Shown here piece after piece: positions 33,637-41,755 of a stretch of DNA of 64,000 bases. Within the stretch, counting starts at the first letter, position 1. Each line of letters opens with the position of its first letter. Under the pieces are notes generated by a model. That model was not told the DNA's origin. It worked only from the letters and a program-made list of their open reading frames with translations, and did not search any database. The stretch lies in NCBI RefSeq assembly GCF_025660655.1, contig NZ_JAOTIN010000008.1:20529-84528 (forward strand), read 5' to 3'. Source of the stretch: Streptococcus sp. CSL10205-OR2 (lineage in GTDB: Bacteria > Bacillota > Bacilli > Lactobacillales > Streptococcaceae). The translations under genes were made by a program, and so were the position numbers.

Positions 33637-34998
33637 ATGGCTAAAGCTATCACATATGAGAACGTTTCTGTCCCTCAAGCATTTAAAGAAGGCGGCATTG
33701 ACATTAAACTCTCTTTTTTGATTATGGGATTTGCCAACCTTGCTAATAAACAGTTTATCAAAGGATTGCTATTTTTACTGAGTGAAATTTTATTTTTCAT
33801 TGCTTTTTTTGTTCAAGTTATTCCTGCTTTAAGTGGTTTAATCACACTGGGAACACAGACACAAGGCATGACGACTCAAGAAGTCGATGGTATTACTCTG
33901 CAAGTAGCCGTTGACGGTGATAATTCCATGTTAATGCTAATTTTTGGTTTAGCATCACTTATCTTTTGTCTCTTTTTTGCCTATATTTATTGGTCAAATC
34001 TAAAAAGTGCCAGAAATATCTATCTTTTGAAAAAGAATGGTCAAAAGATTCCTTCTTTTAAAGAAGATTTTGCAACACTAGCTAATGGTCGTTTCCACAT
34101 GACTTTGATGGCGGTACCATTAATAGGTGTTTTACTTTTTACAATCTTACCACTTATTTATATGATTACGATTGCTTTTACCAATTTCGATCACAACCAT
34201 TTACCACCAAAATCACTCTTTGACTGGGTAGGTTTTACCAACTTCGGTAATGTCTTTAGTGGTCGAATGGCTGGTACTTTCTTCCCTGTTCTTTCTTGGA
34301 CACTGATTTGGGCTGTTTTTGCCACTGCTACTAACTTTTTCTTTGGAGTGGTTTTAGCATTATTAATCAGTACTAAAGGATTAAAATTAAAGAAGATGTG
34401 GCGGACTATTTTTGTTATAACAATTGCTGTCCCACAATTTATCTCTCTTTTAATCATGAGAAACTTACTAAACGATGTTGGTCCTCTAAATTCTTTATTG
34501 AAAAATTTGGGATTGATTCGTGAAGGACTTCCTTTCTTATCAGATCCACTTTGGGCTAAGTTTTCAATTATCTTTGTTAATATGTGGGTAGGGATTCCCT
34601 TTACCATGTTAATTGCAACTGGAATCATCATGAATCTGCCTAGTGAACAAATTGAAGCAGCAGAGATTGATGGCGCAAGTAAGTTTCAAGTCTTTAAATC
34701 AATTACTTTCCCACAAATTTTGTTAATTATGACACCAACGCTCATTCAACAATTTGTTGGTAATATTAATAACTTTAATGTTATCTACCTACTTACAGGT
34801 GGTGGTCCAACTAATTCACAGTTCTATCAAGCAGGAAGTACAGATCTCTTGGTAACCTGGCTATATAAATTAACTGTCACAGCTGCTGATTATAACTTAG
34901 CATCTGTTGTAGGGATTTTAATCTTTACAATATCAGCTATTTTTAGCTTATTAGCTTACACAAGAACAGCATCTTACAAGGAAGGAGTGGCTAAATAA
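33637..34998 (+). CDS. malF: Maltodextrin ABC transporter permease MalF (MalC)
   Basis: 453 residues with about eight membrane helices. The N-terminal region (about 1-140) carries two extra helices and an extracytoplasmic loop. The transport domain contains the EAA loop EQIEAAEIDGASKFQVFKSITFPQI that docks with the ATPase. It forms a heterodimer with MalG. Its stop overlaps the malG start by one base (TAATG). The streptococcal name is malC. Confidence 0.95.
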   Translation: MAKAITYENVSVPQAFKEGGIDIKLSFLIMGFANLANKQFIKGLLFLLSEILFFIAFFVQVIPALSGLITLGTQTQGMTTQEVDGITLQVAVDGDNSMLMLIFGLASLIFCLFFAYIYWSNLKSARNIYLLKKNGQKIPSFKEDFATLANGRFHMTLMAVPLIGVLLFTILPLIYMITIAFTNFDHNHLPPKSLFDWVGFTNFGNVFSGRMAGTFFPVLSWTLIWAVFATATNFFFGVVLALLISTKGLKLKKMWRTIFVITIAVPQFISLLIMRNLLNDVGPLNSLLKNLGLIREGLPFLSDPLWAKFSIIFVNMWVGIPFTMLIATGIIMNLPSEQIEAAEIDGASKFQVFKSITFPQILLIMTPTLIQQFVGNINNFNVIYLLTGGGPTNSQFYQAGSTDLLVTWLYKLTVTAADYNLASVVGILIFTISAIFSLLAYTRTASYKEGVAK

Positions 34999-35834
34999 TG
35001 AAAAATAAAAAACAACTCCGTCTAACCATGGTGTATATCACACTAATTATTCTATCAATTATTTGGTTGTTTCCGATTATCTGGGTTGTTCTCACTAGTT
35101 TTCGTGGTGAAGGGACTGCCTATGTCACCTACTTCATTCCAAAAACTTTTACTCTAGATAATTACATCAAACTATTTACAAATAGTTCCTTCCCATTTGG
35201 ACGTTGGTTCTTAAATACCTTGTTTGTTGCTTCTGCAACCTGTGTTCTTTCAACCTTTATCACAGTAGCCATGGCATACTCACTTAGTCGAATTAAATTC
35301 AAATTTAGAAATAACTTTTTAAAACTGGCTCTTATTCTTAATATGTTCCCAGGTTTTATGAGTATGATTGCTGTCTACTATATTTTAAAGGCCCTTGGTT
35401 TAACACAAACCTTAACATCATTAATTCTGGTTTACTCAGCTGGAGCAGCTCTTACATTCTACATTGCCAAAGGATTTTTTGATACTATCCCATATTCTCT
35501 TGATGAGTCTGCTATGATTGATGGGGCAACAAGAATGGATATTTTCTTTAAAATTACCCTTCCCCTATCAAAACCAATTATCGTTTATACTGCACTACTA
35601 GCATTTATGGGGCCTTGGATTGACTTTATCTTTGCACAAGTTATCTTAGGCGATGCAACAAGTAAATATACCGTTGCTATTGGTCTGTTTTCAATGTTAC
35701 AACCAGATACCATTAATGAATGGTTCATGGCCTTTACAGCTGGTTCTGTTCTTATAGCCATTCCAATAACCCTTCTCTTCATGTTTATGCAAAAATACTA
35801 TGTTGAAGGTATAACTGGTGGTTCTGTTAAGTAA
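34998..35834 (+). CDS. malG: Maltodextrin ABC transporter permease MalG (MalD)
   Basis: 278 residues, six membrane helices. The EAA loop is visible as DESAMIDGATRMDIFFKITLPLSKP. The C-terminal YYVEGITGGSVK matches MalG proteins, whose tail contacts the ATPase. Translationally coupled to malF and 33 nt before the ATPase gene. The streptococcal name is malD. Confidence 0.95.
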   Translation: MKNKKQLRLTMVYITLIILSIIWLFPIIWVVLTSFRGEGTAYVTYFIPKTFTLDNYIKLFTNSSFPFGRWFLNTLFVASATCVLSTFITVAMAYSLSRIKFKFRNNFLKLALILNMFPGFMSMIAVYYILKALGLTQTLTSLILVYSAGAALTFYIAKGFFDTIPYSLDESAMIDGATRMDIFFKITLPLSKPIIVYTALLAFMGPWIDFIFAQVILGDATSKYTVAIGLFSMLQPDTINEWFMAFTAGSVLIAIPITLLFMFMQKYYVEGITGGSVK

Positions 35835-35867
35835 GAAGCTAAATAAAATAGTGAGGAAAAAATTGTT

Positions 35868-37007
35868 ATGACAACAGTAAAATTAAATAATATCTACAAA
35901 AAATATCCCAATAGTAAGCACTATTCTGTTGAGAATTTCAATCTCGATATTAAAGATAAGGAATTTATCGTCTTTGTCGGTCCTTCAGGATGTGGAAAAT
36001 CAACAACTCTTCGTATGATTGCTGGTTTAGAAGACATTACAAAGGGCGAGCTTTATATTGATGATGAACTCATGAATGATGCCGCTCCTAAAGATCGTGA
36101 TATTGCTATGGTTTTTCAAAACTATGCTTTGTACCCCCATATGACAGTCTATGAAAATATGGCTTTTGGTCTTAAACTGCGCAAATACAAAAAAGATGAT
36201 ATTGACAAACGTGTGCGTGAAGCAGCTGAAGCAATCGGTTTAACCGAATTTCTTGACCGTAAACCAGCAGATCTTTCTGGGGGACAACGTCAACGCGTTG
36301 CTATGGGGCGTGCCATTGTTCGTGACGCTAAAGTTTTCTTAATGGATGAACCTCTTTCTAACCTAGATGCTAAATTACGTGTTTCTATGCGTGCTGAAAT
36401 TGCAAAAATTCACAGACGTATTGGCGCAACAACTATCTATGTCACCCATGACCAAACAGAAGCAATGACACTTGCTGATCGCATTGTTATTATGAGTGCC
36501 ACTAAAAATCCTGATGGGACTGGAACAATTGGACGTGTGGAACAAATCGGTACACCTCAAGAACTCTACAGCTACCCTGCCAATCAGTTTGTTGCTGGCT
36601 TTATTGGTAGCCCTTCAATGAATTTCTTTAATGTTAAAATTGAAGGTGAAGAACTTGTTGATTCTGAAGGAGTTCGAGTAGCCATTCCTGAGGGACAAAG
36701 AAAAGCCCTAGAAGCAAAAGGATACCTTAATAAACCACTTATTTTTGGAATTCGTCCTGAAGATATTTCAAGCAATCAAATTGTTCATGAAACTTATCCA
36801 AATGCCAATGTGACAGCTGAAGTTTTAGTCTCAGAATTATTAGGTAGTGAAACCATGCTCTATGTCAAACTTGGACAAACCGAGTTTGCAGCACGTGTAG
36901 ATGCTAGAGATTTCCATCAACCTGGTGAAAATGTTAATCTTACATTTAACGTGGCTAAAGGTCATTTCTTTGATATGGAATCAAAAGAACGTATACAACT
37001 CAATTAA
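35868..37007 (+). CDS. msmK: Sugar ABC transporter ATPase MsmK/MalK
   Basis: 379 residues. Walker A GPSGCGKST, Q loop, signature LSGGQRQRVAMGRA, Walker B VFLMDEPLSNLDAKL, switch His in YVTHDQTEA, then a TOBE/MOP regulatory domain (about 240-379). It energises MalFG. In several streptococci one MsmK serves several sugar transporters, so it may be shared; here it lies in the mal operon, so malK is an equally fair name. Confidence 0.95.
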   Translation: MTTVKLNNIYKKYPNSKHYSVENFNLDIKDKEFIVFVGPSGCGKSTTLRMIAGLEDITKGELYIDDELMNDAAPKDRDIAMVFQNYALYPHMTVYENMAFGLKLRKYKKDDIDKRVREAAEAIGLTEFLDRKPADLSGGQRQRVAMGRAIVRDAKVFLMDEPLSNLDAKLRVSMRAEIAKIHRRIGATTIYVTHDQTEAMTLADRIVIMSATKNPDGTGTIGRVEQIGTPQELYSYPANQFVAGFIGSPSMNFFNVKIEGEELVDSEGVRVAIPEGQRKALEAKGYLNKPLIFGIRPEDISSNQIVHETYPNANVTAEVLVSELLGSETMLYVKLGQTEFAARVDARDFHQPGENVNLTFNVAKGHFFDMESKERIQLN

Positions 37008-37042
37008 AAAAAAGCTATTTAGGAAATCCTAAATAGCTTTTT
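37008..37042. terminator. Bidirectional terminator, mal operon / murA
   Basis: AAAAGCTATTTAGG (ending 37023) pairs with CCTAAATAGCTTTT (from 37028), 4-nt loop, with A and T runs on both sides. It serves msmK (plus) and possibly murA (minus, stop 37055). Confidence 0.9.
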
Positions 37043-37054
37043 AAAATAGTCTCA

Positions 37055-38314
37055 TTAATGATCAACAAGAACAATATCAGCACCTAAGTACTTTAATTTT
37101 GCAACAATATTGGAATAACCACGCAGAATAAATTCGACATTAGTGATTTCAGTCTCACCATCAGCCATCAAGCCAGCAATAATCAAGGCAGCTCCAGCTC
37201 TTAAATCAGTGGCTTTAACTTTGGCACCAGATAGTGAAGATGGTCCATTATAAATAATTTTACCTCCAACTACTGAAATATCAGCATTCATTCTTGCTAA
37301 TTCTGGCACATGATTAATACGTTTTTCATAGATGGTGTCAATAATAACGCCTCTTCCTTTTGAACGAAGTAATAAGGGAGTGATTGGTTGTTGTAAATCC
37401 GTTGCAAATCCTGGATATGGTGAGGTTTTAATCGTGATAGCTCTTAAATGATCTTGTTTTTCAACAAAAACACTATCTTCTTCAACGGTCATTTTTACAC
37501 CCATCTCTTCAAGTTTTGAAATAAAACCTTCTAAGTGTTCATAAAGAACGTTATTAACTCTAATTCCCTCTCCTACTGACGCAGCAAGAGCAATATAAGT
37601 CCCTGCTTCTATACGATCTGGAATAACCTGATGACGGGTACTTCCTAATTGTGAAACACCTTCAATTGTAATAACATCTGTTCCCGCACCACGAATGTGT
37701 GCCCCCATATTATTTAGAAAGGTAGCAACATCAATAATTTCAGGTTCTCTAGCAGCATTTTCAATAATAGTTTTTCCTTTTGCTTTTGTTGCAGCTAGAA
37801 TCGTATTGATTGTAGCACCAACGCTAACTGTATCCATATAAATATGAGTACCCATTAGAGGTTTTCCATGGGTTGTTAGCTTCATATAATCGCCTTCAAA
37901 AGAGGAATTAGCCCCCATAGCTTCAAATGCTTTTAAATGTAAATCAATTGGTCGAGGACCAAGATCACAACCACCAGGTAAGCCTACAACAGCCTCACCA
38001 AATCGTCCTAAAAGACTTCCATAAAAATAGTAGGAAGCTCTTAAACTATTTATTTTACCATAAGGCATAGGCTTATTTTGAATACCTCTTGAGTCGATTT
38101 CTAAAGAATCCTCGTCTCTTTTAACCGAAGCACCCATTGCGATTAAAATGTCAATAAGACTATCAACATCACTAATATCTGGAACACCGTCCAGTCTGAC
38201 AATTTCATCTGATAATATGGCGGCTGGAATTAAAGCAACAACACTATTTTTTGCACCAGATACTGTTACTTCTCCTTTTAATTTTTTACCACCATTAATT
38301 ATAATTTTTTTCAT
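37055..38314 (-). CDS. murA: UDP-N-acetylglucosamine 1-carboxyvinyltransferase
   Basis: First committed enzyme of peptidoglycan synthesis, adding enolpyruvate to UDP-GlcNAc; 419 residues. The fosfomycin-sensitive active-site Cys116 is intact in [21 protein letters not shown]. Streptococci carry two paralogues, and the position beside metK suggests the MurA2/MurZ copy, but one sequence cannot decide this. It has its own promoter and a GGAAAG ribosome site. Confidence 0.95.
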   Translation of the reverse strand: MKKIIINGGKKLKGEVTVSGAKNSVVALIPAAILSDEIVRLDGVPDISDVDSLIDILIAMGASVKRDEDSLEIDSRGIQNKPMPYGKINSLRASYYFYGSLLGRFGEAVVGLPGGCDLGPRPIDLHLKAFEAMGANSSFEGDYMKLTTHGKPLMGTHIYMDTVSVGATINTILAATKAKGKTIIENAAREPEIIDVATFLNNMGAHIRGAGTDVITIEGVSQLGSTRHQVIPDRIEAGTYIALAASVGEGIRVNNVLYEHLEGFISKLEEMGVKMTVEEDSVFVEKQDHLRAITIKTSPYPGFATDLQQPITPLLLRSKGRGVIIDTIYEKRINHVPELARMNADISVVGGKIIYNGPSSLSGAKVKATDLRAGAALIIAGLMADGETEITNVEFILRGYSNIVAKLKYLGADIVLVDH

Positions 38315-38350
38315 TTCAATATCTTTCCTATACTAGACTTCAACCTTTTT

Positions 38351-38380
38351 ATTTTACCATATTATAGCTTATTTTGACAA
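38351..38380 (-). promoter_or_regulatory. murA promoter
   Basis: Minus-strand TTGTCA (38375-38380), 18 bp, TGG-extended TAAAAT (38351-38356). It lies between the metK terminator and murA. Confidence 0.7.
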
Positions 38381-38398
38381 ATTTTATGAAAATCAACA

Positions 38399-38426
38399 AA
38401 AAAAGAGAGGGGTAACCTCTCTTTTT
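38399..38426 (-). terminator. metK terminator
   Basis: AAAAGAGAGG/CCTCTCTTTT stem with 5-nt loop and a T run on the minus strand. The metK stop codon (38425-38427) overlaps the first arm. Confidence 0.88.
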
Positions 38427-39615
38427 ATTGGGTTAAAATAGTTTTTAAGGCTTCAACTTTATCTAATCTCTCCCAAGGCAAGTCAAGATCAGTACGTCCC
38501 ATATGACCATAAGCAGCTGTTTGTCTGTAGATAGGACGTTTTAAGTCCAACATTTTTATAATACCTGCTGGACGCAAATCAAAAATCTGACGGACAGCTT
38601 TTTCCAATTGTTGTTCGCATACTTGACTAGTACCAAAAGTATCAATACGAATAGATACTGGATGAGCGACACCAATAGCATAAGCTAATTGCACTTCAAC
38701 CTTATTAGCAAAACCAGCTGCCACTATATTTTTAGCAATATATCTAGCGGCATAGCTTGCCGAGCGATCAACTTTTGTGGCATCTTTTCCAGAAAAGGCA
38801 CCTCCACCATGACGAGAATAACCACCATAGGTGTCAACAATAATTTTTCGTCCAGTTAACCCTGAGTCTCCTTGAGGTCCACCAATCACAAAACGTCCTG
38901 TAGGATTGATAAAAAATTTAGTTTCTGAATCCAAATACTCTTTTGGAATAACAGATTTTATCACTCGTTCAATCATATCCTGTCTAATTTGTTCTTGGCT
39001 AACTTCAGGATTGTGTTGTGTTGAAATAACGACTGTATCAACGCGAAGAGGCTTATCATTTTCATCATATTCAACAGTTACTTGACTTTTCGCATCTGGA
39101 CGTAGGTAAGAAAGCACTTCTTTTTTTCGAAGATCAGCTAATTTTCTAACGAGTTGATGAGCTAACGAAATAGGTAGTGGCATCAATTCAGGTGTCTCAT
39201 TGACAGCAAAACCAAACATTAAACCTTGGTCACCAGCACCAATAAGACTAAGTGCATCGTCATCACCTGATCGATTTTCCAAGGCCTTATTAACACCTTG
39301 TGCGATATCGGGTGATTGTTCAACAAGAGAAGGATGAACACCTACTGTTTCTGCTGAAAAGCCATATTCAGTGTTAGTGTAGCCAATATCTGCTATAGTA
39401 TCTCTAACAACTCGATTGATATCAACATAAGCCGACGTTGTGATTTCTCCAAAAACATGAACGGAACCTGTATAAACAACGGTTTCTGCTGCTACATGAG
39501 CATTAGGATCTTGTTCCAGTATGGCATCTAAAATAGCATCTGAAATCTGATCAGCAATCTTATCTGGATGACCCTCTGATACTGACTCAGAAGTGAATAA
39601 TTTACGTTCTGACAT
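38425..39615 (-). CDS. metK: S-adenosylmethionine synthetase
   Basis: Makes SAM from methionine and ATP; 396 residues. Signatures are [24 protein letters not shown] at the N-terminus, [12 protein letters not shown] and [17 protein letters not shown], with the metal and phosphate ligands present. The ribosome site GGGGGAC is unusually G-rich because it doubles as the switching element of the upstream SAM-sensing S(MK) box, so the gene is under feedback control at translation. Confidence 0.97.
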   Translation of the reverse strand: MSERKLFTSESVSEGHPDKIADQISDAILDAILEQDPNAHVAAETVVYTGSVHVFGEITTSAYVDINRVVRDTIADIGYTNTEYGFSAETVGVHPSLVEQSPDIAQGVNKALENRSGDDDALSLIGAGDQGLMFGFAVNETPELMPLPISLAHQLVRKLADLRKKEVLSYLRPDAKSQVTVEYDENDKPLRVDTVVISTQHNPEVSQEQIRQDMIERVIKSVIPKEYLDSETKFFINPTGRFVIGGPQGDSGLTGRKIIVDTYGGYSRHGGGAFSGKDATKVDRSASYAARYIAKNIVAAGFANKVEVQLAYAIGVAHPVSIRIDTFGTSQVCEQQLEKAVRQIFDLRPAGIIKMLDLKRPIYRQTAAYGHMGRTDLDLPWERLDKVEALKTILTQ

Positions 39616-39623
39616 ATTTTTAT

Positions 39624-39698
39624 GTCCCCCTTTTAATTAATAGTGTTAAAAAGTTACAAAGTACTAGCAAGGCTATCTTTTCGGGACTTATTAACTTT
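39624..39698 (-). promoter_or_regulatory. S(MK) box (SAM-III) riboswitch
   Basis: The minus-strand leader holds AAAGTTA (P1), GTCCCGAAAAGATAGCC, a variable loop, TTTGTAACTTT closing P1, and the GGGGGAC ribosome site. GTCCC can pair with GGGGGAC to hide the ribosome site. This order and the CCCGAAA and TTGTAAC elements match the S(MK) family known before metK in Lactobacillales. Confidence 0.92.
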
Positions 39699-39701
39699 GT
39701 T

Positions 39702-39710
39702 ATTATATCA
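39702..39710 (-). promoter_or_regulatory. metK extended -10
   Basis: Minus-strand TGA-TATAAT with TATAAT at 39702-39707, a few nucleotides before the riboswitch. The -35 is weak. Confidence 0.65.
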
Positions 39711-39805
39711 TGTTTTCTAAAATAATTCATTCGAGAATAATGTCTTTTATTAACTTGTCTGAACTGTTGAAGATTCTTTTTTAGTGATTTTGATTGAAAA
39801 ATATC

Positions 39806-39833
39806 AAAAAACGTCCTAATCATAGGACGTTTT
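39806..39833 (-). terminator. Terminator of the Pht-like lipoprotein gene
   Basis: Perfect 11-bp stem AAAACGTCCTA/TAGGACGTTTT (39808-39818 with 39823-39833), 4-nt loop, followed on the minus strand by a T run. It lies 12 nt past the stop codon. Confidence 0.9.
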
Positions 39834-39844
39834 AGAGGTAACTT

Positions 39845-40375
39845 TTATTTATTGTCGTTGTCATGATCATCATGATCTTCATCATGATCATCGTGTCCTT
39901 CATGATCTTCATCGTGGTCATCACCTTCAGTTAAAGCCATCGCTTCTGCTTTAGTGAGGATGGTATCAGTATTTTCTCTATCTTTTGGATAATAGTAAAA
40001 TTTTTCGTTGACTTTGATAATATAGCCTTCAGCAACTTCATATAAAACATCACTATCATTCAATTTATAACTGTCTTCTGGTAAAGTAGTGTCCAAGAAT
40101 TTAGCATTACTTGGTACTTTTCCTTCTTCAAAATGATCATGGTCACCGTGAACATAAGCATAGCCATCTGACATAATTTCAGAAACAATGATAAGGTCAT
40201 CGTGGTCATCATGATCAGCATGATCATCTTTATCATCATGATCAGTTGTTACTTGGGTAGTCACCATATCATCATCTTTTTGATTATCAGTTGTTGATGC
40301 TTGACAAGCAGTCAATAGAAAGTAACCTGCTAGAACAACACCCATCATTTTTATTATTTTTAGATTTTTAAGCAT
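39845..40375 (-). CDS. Small histidine-triad (Pht-like) lipoprotein, His/Asp-rich
   Basis: 176 residues. Signal peptide with lipobox LTAC-Q (Cys24). The core (about 68-150) follows one repeat of streptococcal Pht proteins: DGYAYVHGDHDHFEEGKVP, then YKLNDSDVLYEVAEGYIIKVNEKFYYYPKD. The usual triad HGDHYH reads HGDHDH (76-81). His/Asp clusters flank it at 45-60 and 153-172. Full Pht proteins have four to six such repeats and scavenge zinc for the Adc importer; this looks like a one-repeat version. A perfect AdcR-type operator overlaps its promoter. Zinc binding is strongly suggested, but the exact role is inference. Confidence 0.85.
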   Translation of the reverse strand: MLKNLKIIKMMGVVLAGYFLLTACQASTTDNQKDDDMVTTQVTTDHDDKDDHADHDDHDDLIIVSEIMSDGYAYVHGDHDHFEEGKVPSNAKFLDTTLPEDSYKLNDSDVLYEVAEGYIIKVNEKFYYYPKDRENTDTILTKAEAMALTEGDDHDEDHEGHDDHDEDHDDHDNDNK

Positions 40376-40393
40376 TTTTTTGCCTCCTTTTTA

Positions 40394-40405
40394 TTAACCA
40401 GTTAA
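40394..40405. promoter_or_regulatory. AdcR zinc-box operator
   Basis: TTAACCAGTTAA is a perfect match to the AdcR consensus TTAACYRGTTAA. It overlaps the last base of the -10 and the start-site region of the Pht-like lipoprotein gene, a classic repressor position. Confidence 0.9.
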
Positions 40406-40433
40406 GTATATCATGAATAATTGTTTTTTTCAA
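40405..40433 (-). promoter_or_regulatory. Promoter of the Pht-like lipoprotein gene
   Basis: Minus-strand TTGAAA (40428-40433), 17 bp, TATACT (40405-40410), then the zinc box and an AAAGGAGG ribosome site. Confidence 0.9.
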
Positions 40434-40474
40434 GGATTAATATCATTTAAAATGATTTTTCAAGTCTTTTGTAT

Positions 40475-40480
40475 TATACT
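40475..40480 (+). promoter_or_regulatory. birA -10, predicted leaderless
   Basis: TATACT ends 6 nt before the birA ATG (40487). No ribosome site is possible downstream of the expected start site. The -35 is weak. Confidence 0.5.
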
Positions 40481-40486
40481 AGAAAC

Positions 40487-41428
40487 ATGAAAACATACGA
40501 AAAAATTTTTTGCAGACTTTCTGAAACCAAAGGCTTTGTCACTGGAGAAGAACTTGCTGTCCATTGTCAGGTGTCAAGAACTGCTATTTGGAAAGCTATT
40601 CAAAAATTAGAACAATATGATATTAAGATTCAATCTCAAAAAAAGCGAGGGTATCGATTACTATCAGGTGATTTACTAATTCCAGATCTCATTGAAAAAC
40701 AAATTGGTATTCCTGTTCTTCTTAACCATAACAGTCTATCAACGCAATTAGATGCTAAAATTGGCATTCAAGAGGGACAAAATGCACCAAGACTGTATCT
40801 TGCTAGTAATCAAAAAGAAGCTAAAGGACGATTTGGGAGGTCTTTTCATGCTTCTTCTGGTGGTATTTACATGTCCTTACATATTCAACCTCATATTGCT
40901 ACTGATAAACAACCTGCTTATACTATGATGATTGCAAGTGCTATTGTTAAAGCCATTTCTCGCTTAACAGGTATTGACACAAAAATTAAATGGGTCAATG
41001 ATATCTACCTAGGACAAAAAAAAATAGCTGGTATTTTAACCGAAGCCATTAGTTCTGTTGAAACAGGCATGATAACTGATGTGATTATAGGTATTGGTGT
41101 CAATTTTAATATCAAAGAAATGCCTAAAGAGCTTGAAAATAAAGCCATATCACTTTTTTCAGAAGAGCCTAGCATTACAAGAAATCAACTCATCGTAGAA
41201 ATTTTAAAGTTGTTTTTGACCACTCCTGAAACAGATCTCATAAAAGTCTACAAAGATAAATCTTTCATTCTAGACAAACAAATTACCTTCAAAGAAGATG
41301 GAAAAACCTATCAGGGTGTTGCAGAAGATATTACAGATAACGGCGCTTTAGTCGTCCAACTAGATAATGGAAAAACAAAAACACTCTTAGGAGGAGACAT
41401 TAGTCTTTCTTCTTGGGAGATGAGTTAA
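40487..41428 (+). CDS. birA: Biotin protein ligase / biotin operon repressor
   Basis: 313 residues. N-terminal winged helix (about 1-60, GEELAVHCQVSRTAIWKAIQKLEQ) for DNA binding, central ligase domain with GRFGRSFHASSGGIYMSLHI and KWVNDIYL, and a C-terminal SH3-like domain. It attaches biotin to carboxylase carrier proteins and can repress biotin genes. The start is ATG 40487 (MKTYEKIF); the in-frame TTG at 40469 lies upstream of the -10 and cannot be used. The 3' end overlaps the convergent DUF3272-like gene by 29 nt. Confidence 0.94.
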   Translation: MKTYEKIFCRLSETKGFVTGEELAVHCQVSRTAIWKAIQKLEQYDIKIQSQKKRGYRLLSGDLLIPDLIEKQIGIPVLLNHNSLSTQLDAKIGIQEGQNAPRLYLASNQKEAKGRFGRSFHASSGGIYMSLHIQPHIATDKQPAYTMMIASAIVKAISRLTGIDTKIKWVNDIYLGQKKIAGILTEAISSVETGMITDVIIGIGVNFNIKEMPKELENKAISLFSEEPSITRNQLIVEILKLFLTTPETDLIKVYKDKSFILDKQITFKEDGKTYQGVAEDITDNGALVVQLDNGKTKTLLGGDISLSSWEMS

Positions 41429-41594
41429 AATAACGGGTCCACTTACTAATAATATAGGCTTTTCGAAGATTTTGAAGCAGAAAAATGGCCCAAAACCCAA
41501 CTAACCAATAAGTGTGATTAAAAAAGGCATCTGCTAGAAAATATGTTTCTACACTACACATGGCAGCCAGAATAAAAAATTGTTTTAGTGTCAT
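41400..41594 (-). CDS. Small membrane protein, DUF3272-like
   Basis: 64 residues with two predicted membrane helices (about 5-22 and 30-46) and a basic C-terminal tail ending PKKKD. It resembles the small streptococcal DUF3272 proteins found near birA and dnaX; that match is from memory. A TGA-TAGAAT -10 ends 6 nt before the ATG, with a hairpin just upstream, so the mRNA should be short and leaderless. Its last 29 nt overlap the end of birA on the opposite strand. Function unknown. Confidence 0.7.
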   Translation of the reverse strand: MTLKQFFILAAMCSVETYFLADAFFNHTYWLVGFWAIFLLQNLRKAYIISKWTRYFNSSPKKKD

Positions 41595-41600
41595 AAAAAT

Positions 41601-41609
41601 ATTCTATCA
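41601..41609 (-). promoter_or_regulatory. Extended -10 of the DUF3272-like gene, predicted leaderless
   Basis: Minus-strand TGA-TAGAAT (TAGAAT at 41601-41606) lies exactly 6 nt before the ATG at 41594. Confidence 0.5.
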
Positions 41610-41610
41610 A

Positions 41611-41636
41611 AAAAACTGCTAAAAAGCAGTTTTTTT
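41611..41636. terminator. Bidirectional hairpin between birA/DUF3272 and the all operon
   Basis: AAAAACTGCT/AGCAGTTTTT stem with 4-nt loop and T runs on both strands. It can stop birA transcripts running through the DUF3272-like gene and any read-through from the all operon. Confidence 0.85.
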
Positions 41637-41700
41637 GATGCCATCATAATAATAATCTAATACGGCTTTGATAAAATAGTAGATTTTACATAAAAGTGTT

Positions 41701-41735
41701 AAAATCTTCCTCATCTCGATTGAAATGAGGAAGAT
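41701..41735 (-). terminator. all operon terminator
   Basis: Perfect 11-bp stem ATCTTCCTCAT/ATGAGGAAGAT (41704-41714 with 41725-41735), 10-nt loop, then TTTT on the minus strand. It lies 20 nt past the allD stop. Confidence 0.8.
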
Positions 41736-41755
41736 AAAATATCATGCCAAGAATT

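Noticed and set aside
39620..39823. 67-codon open frame upstream of metK
   Set aside because: It coincides with the S(MK) box, promoter and terminator region and has no family resemblance.
39860..39925. Short tandem repeats of ATCATG-like units
   Set aside because: They encode the His/Asp clusters of the Pht-like lipoprotein; not a CRISPR or independent repeat array.
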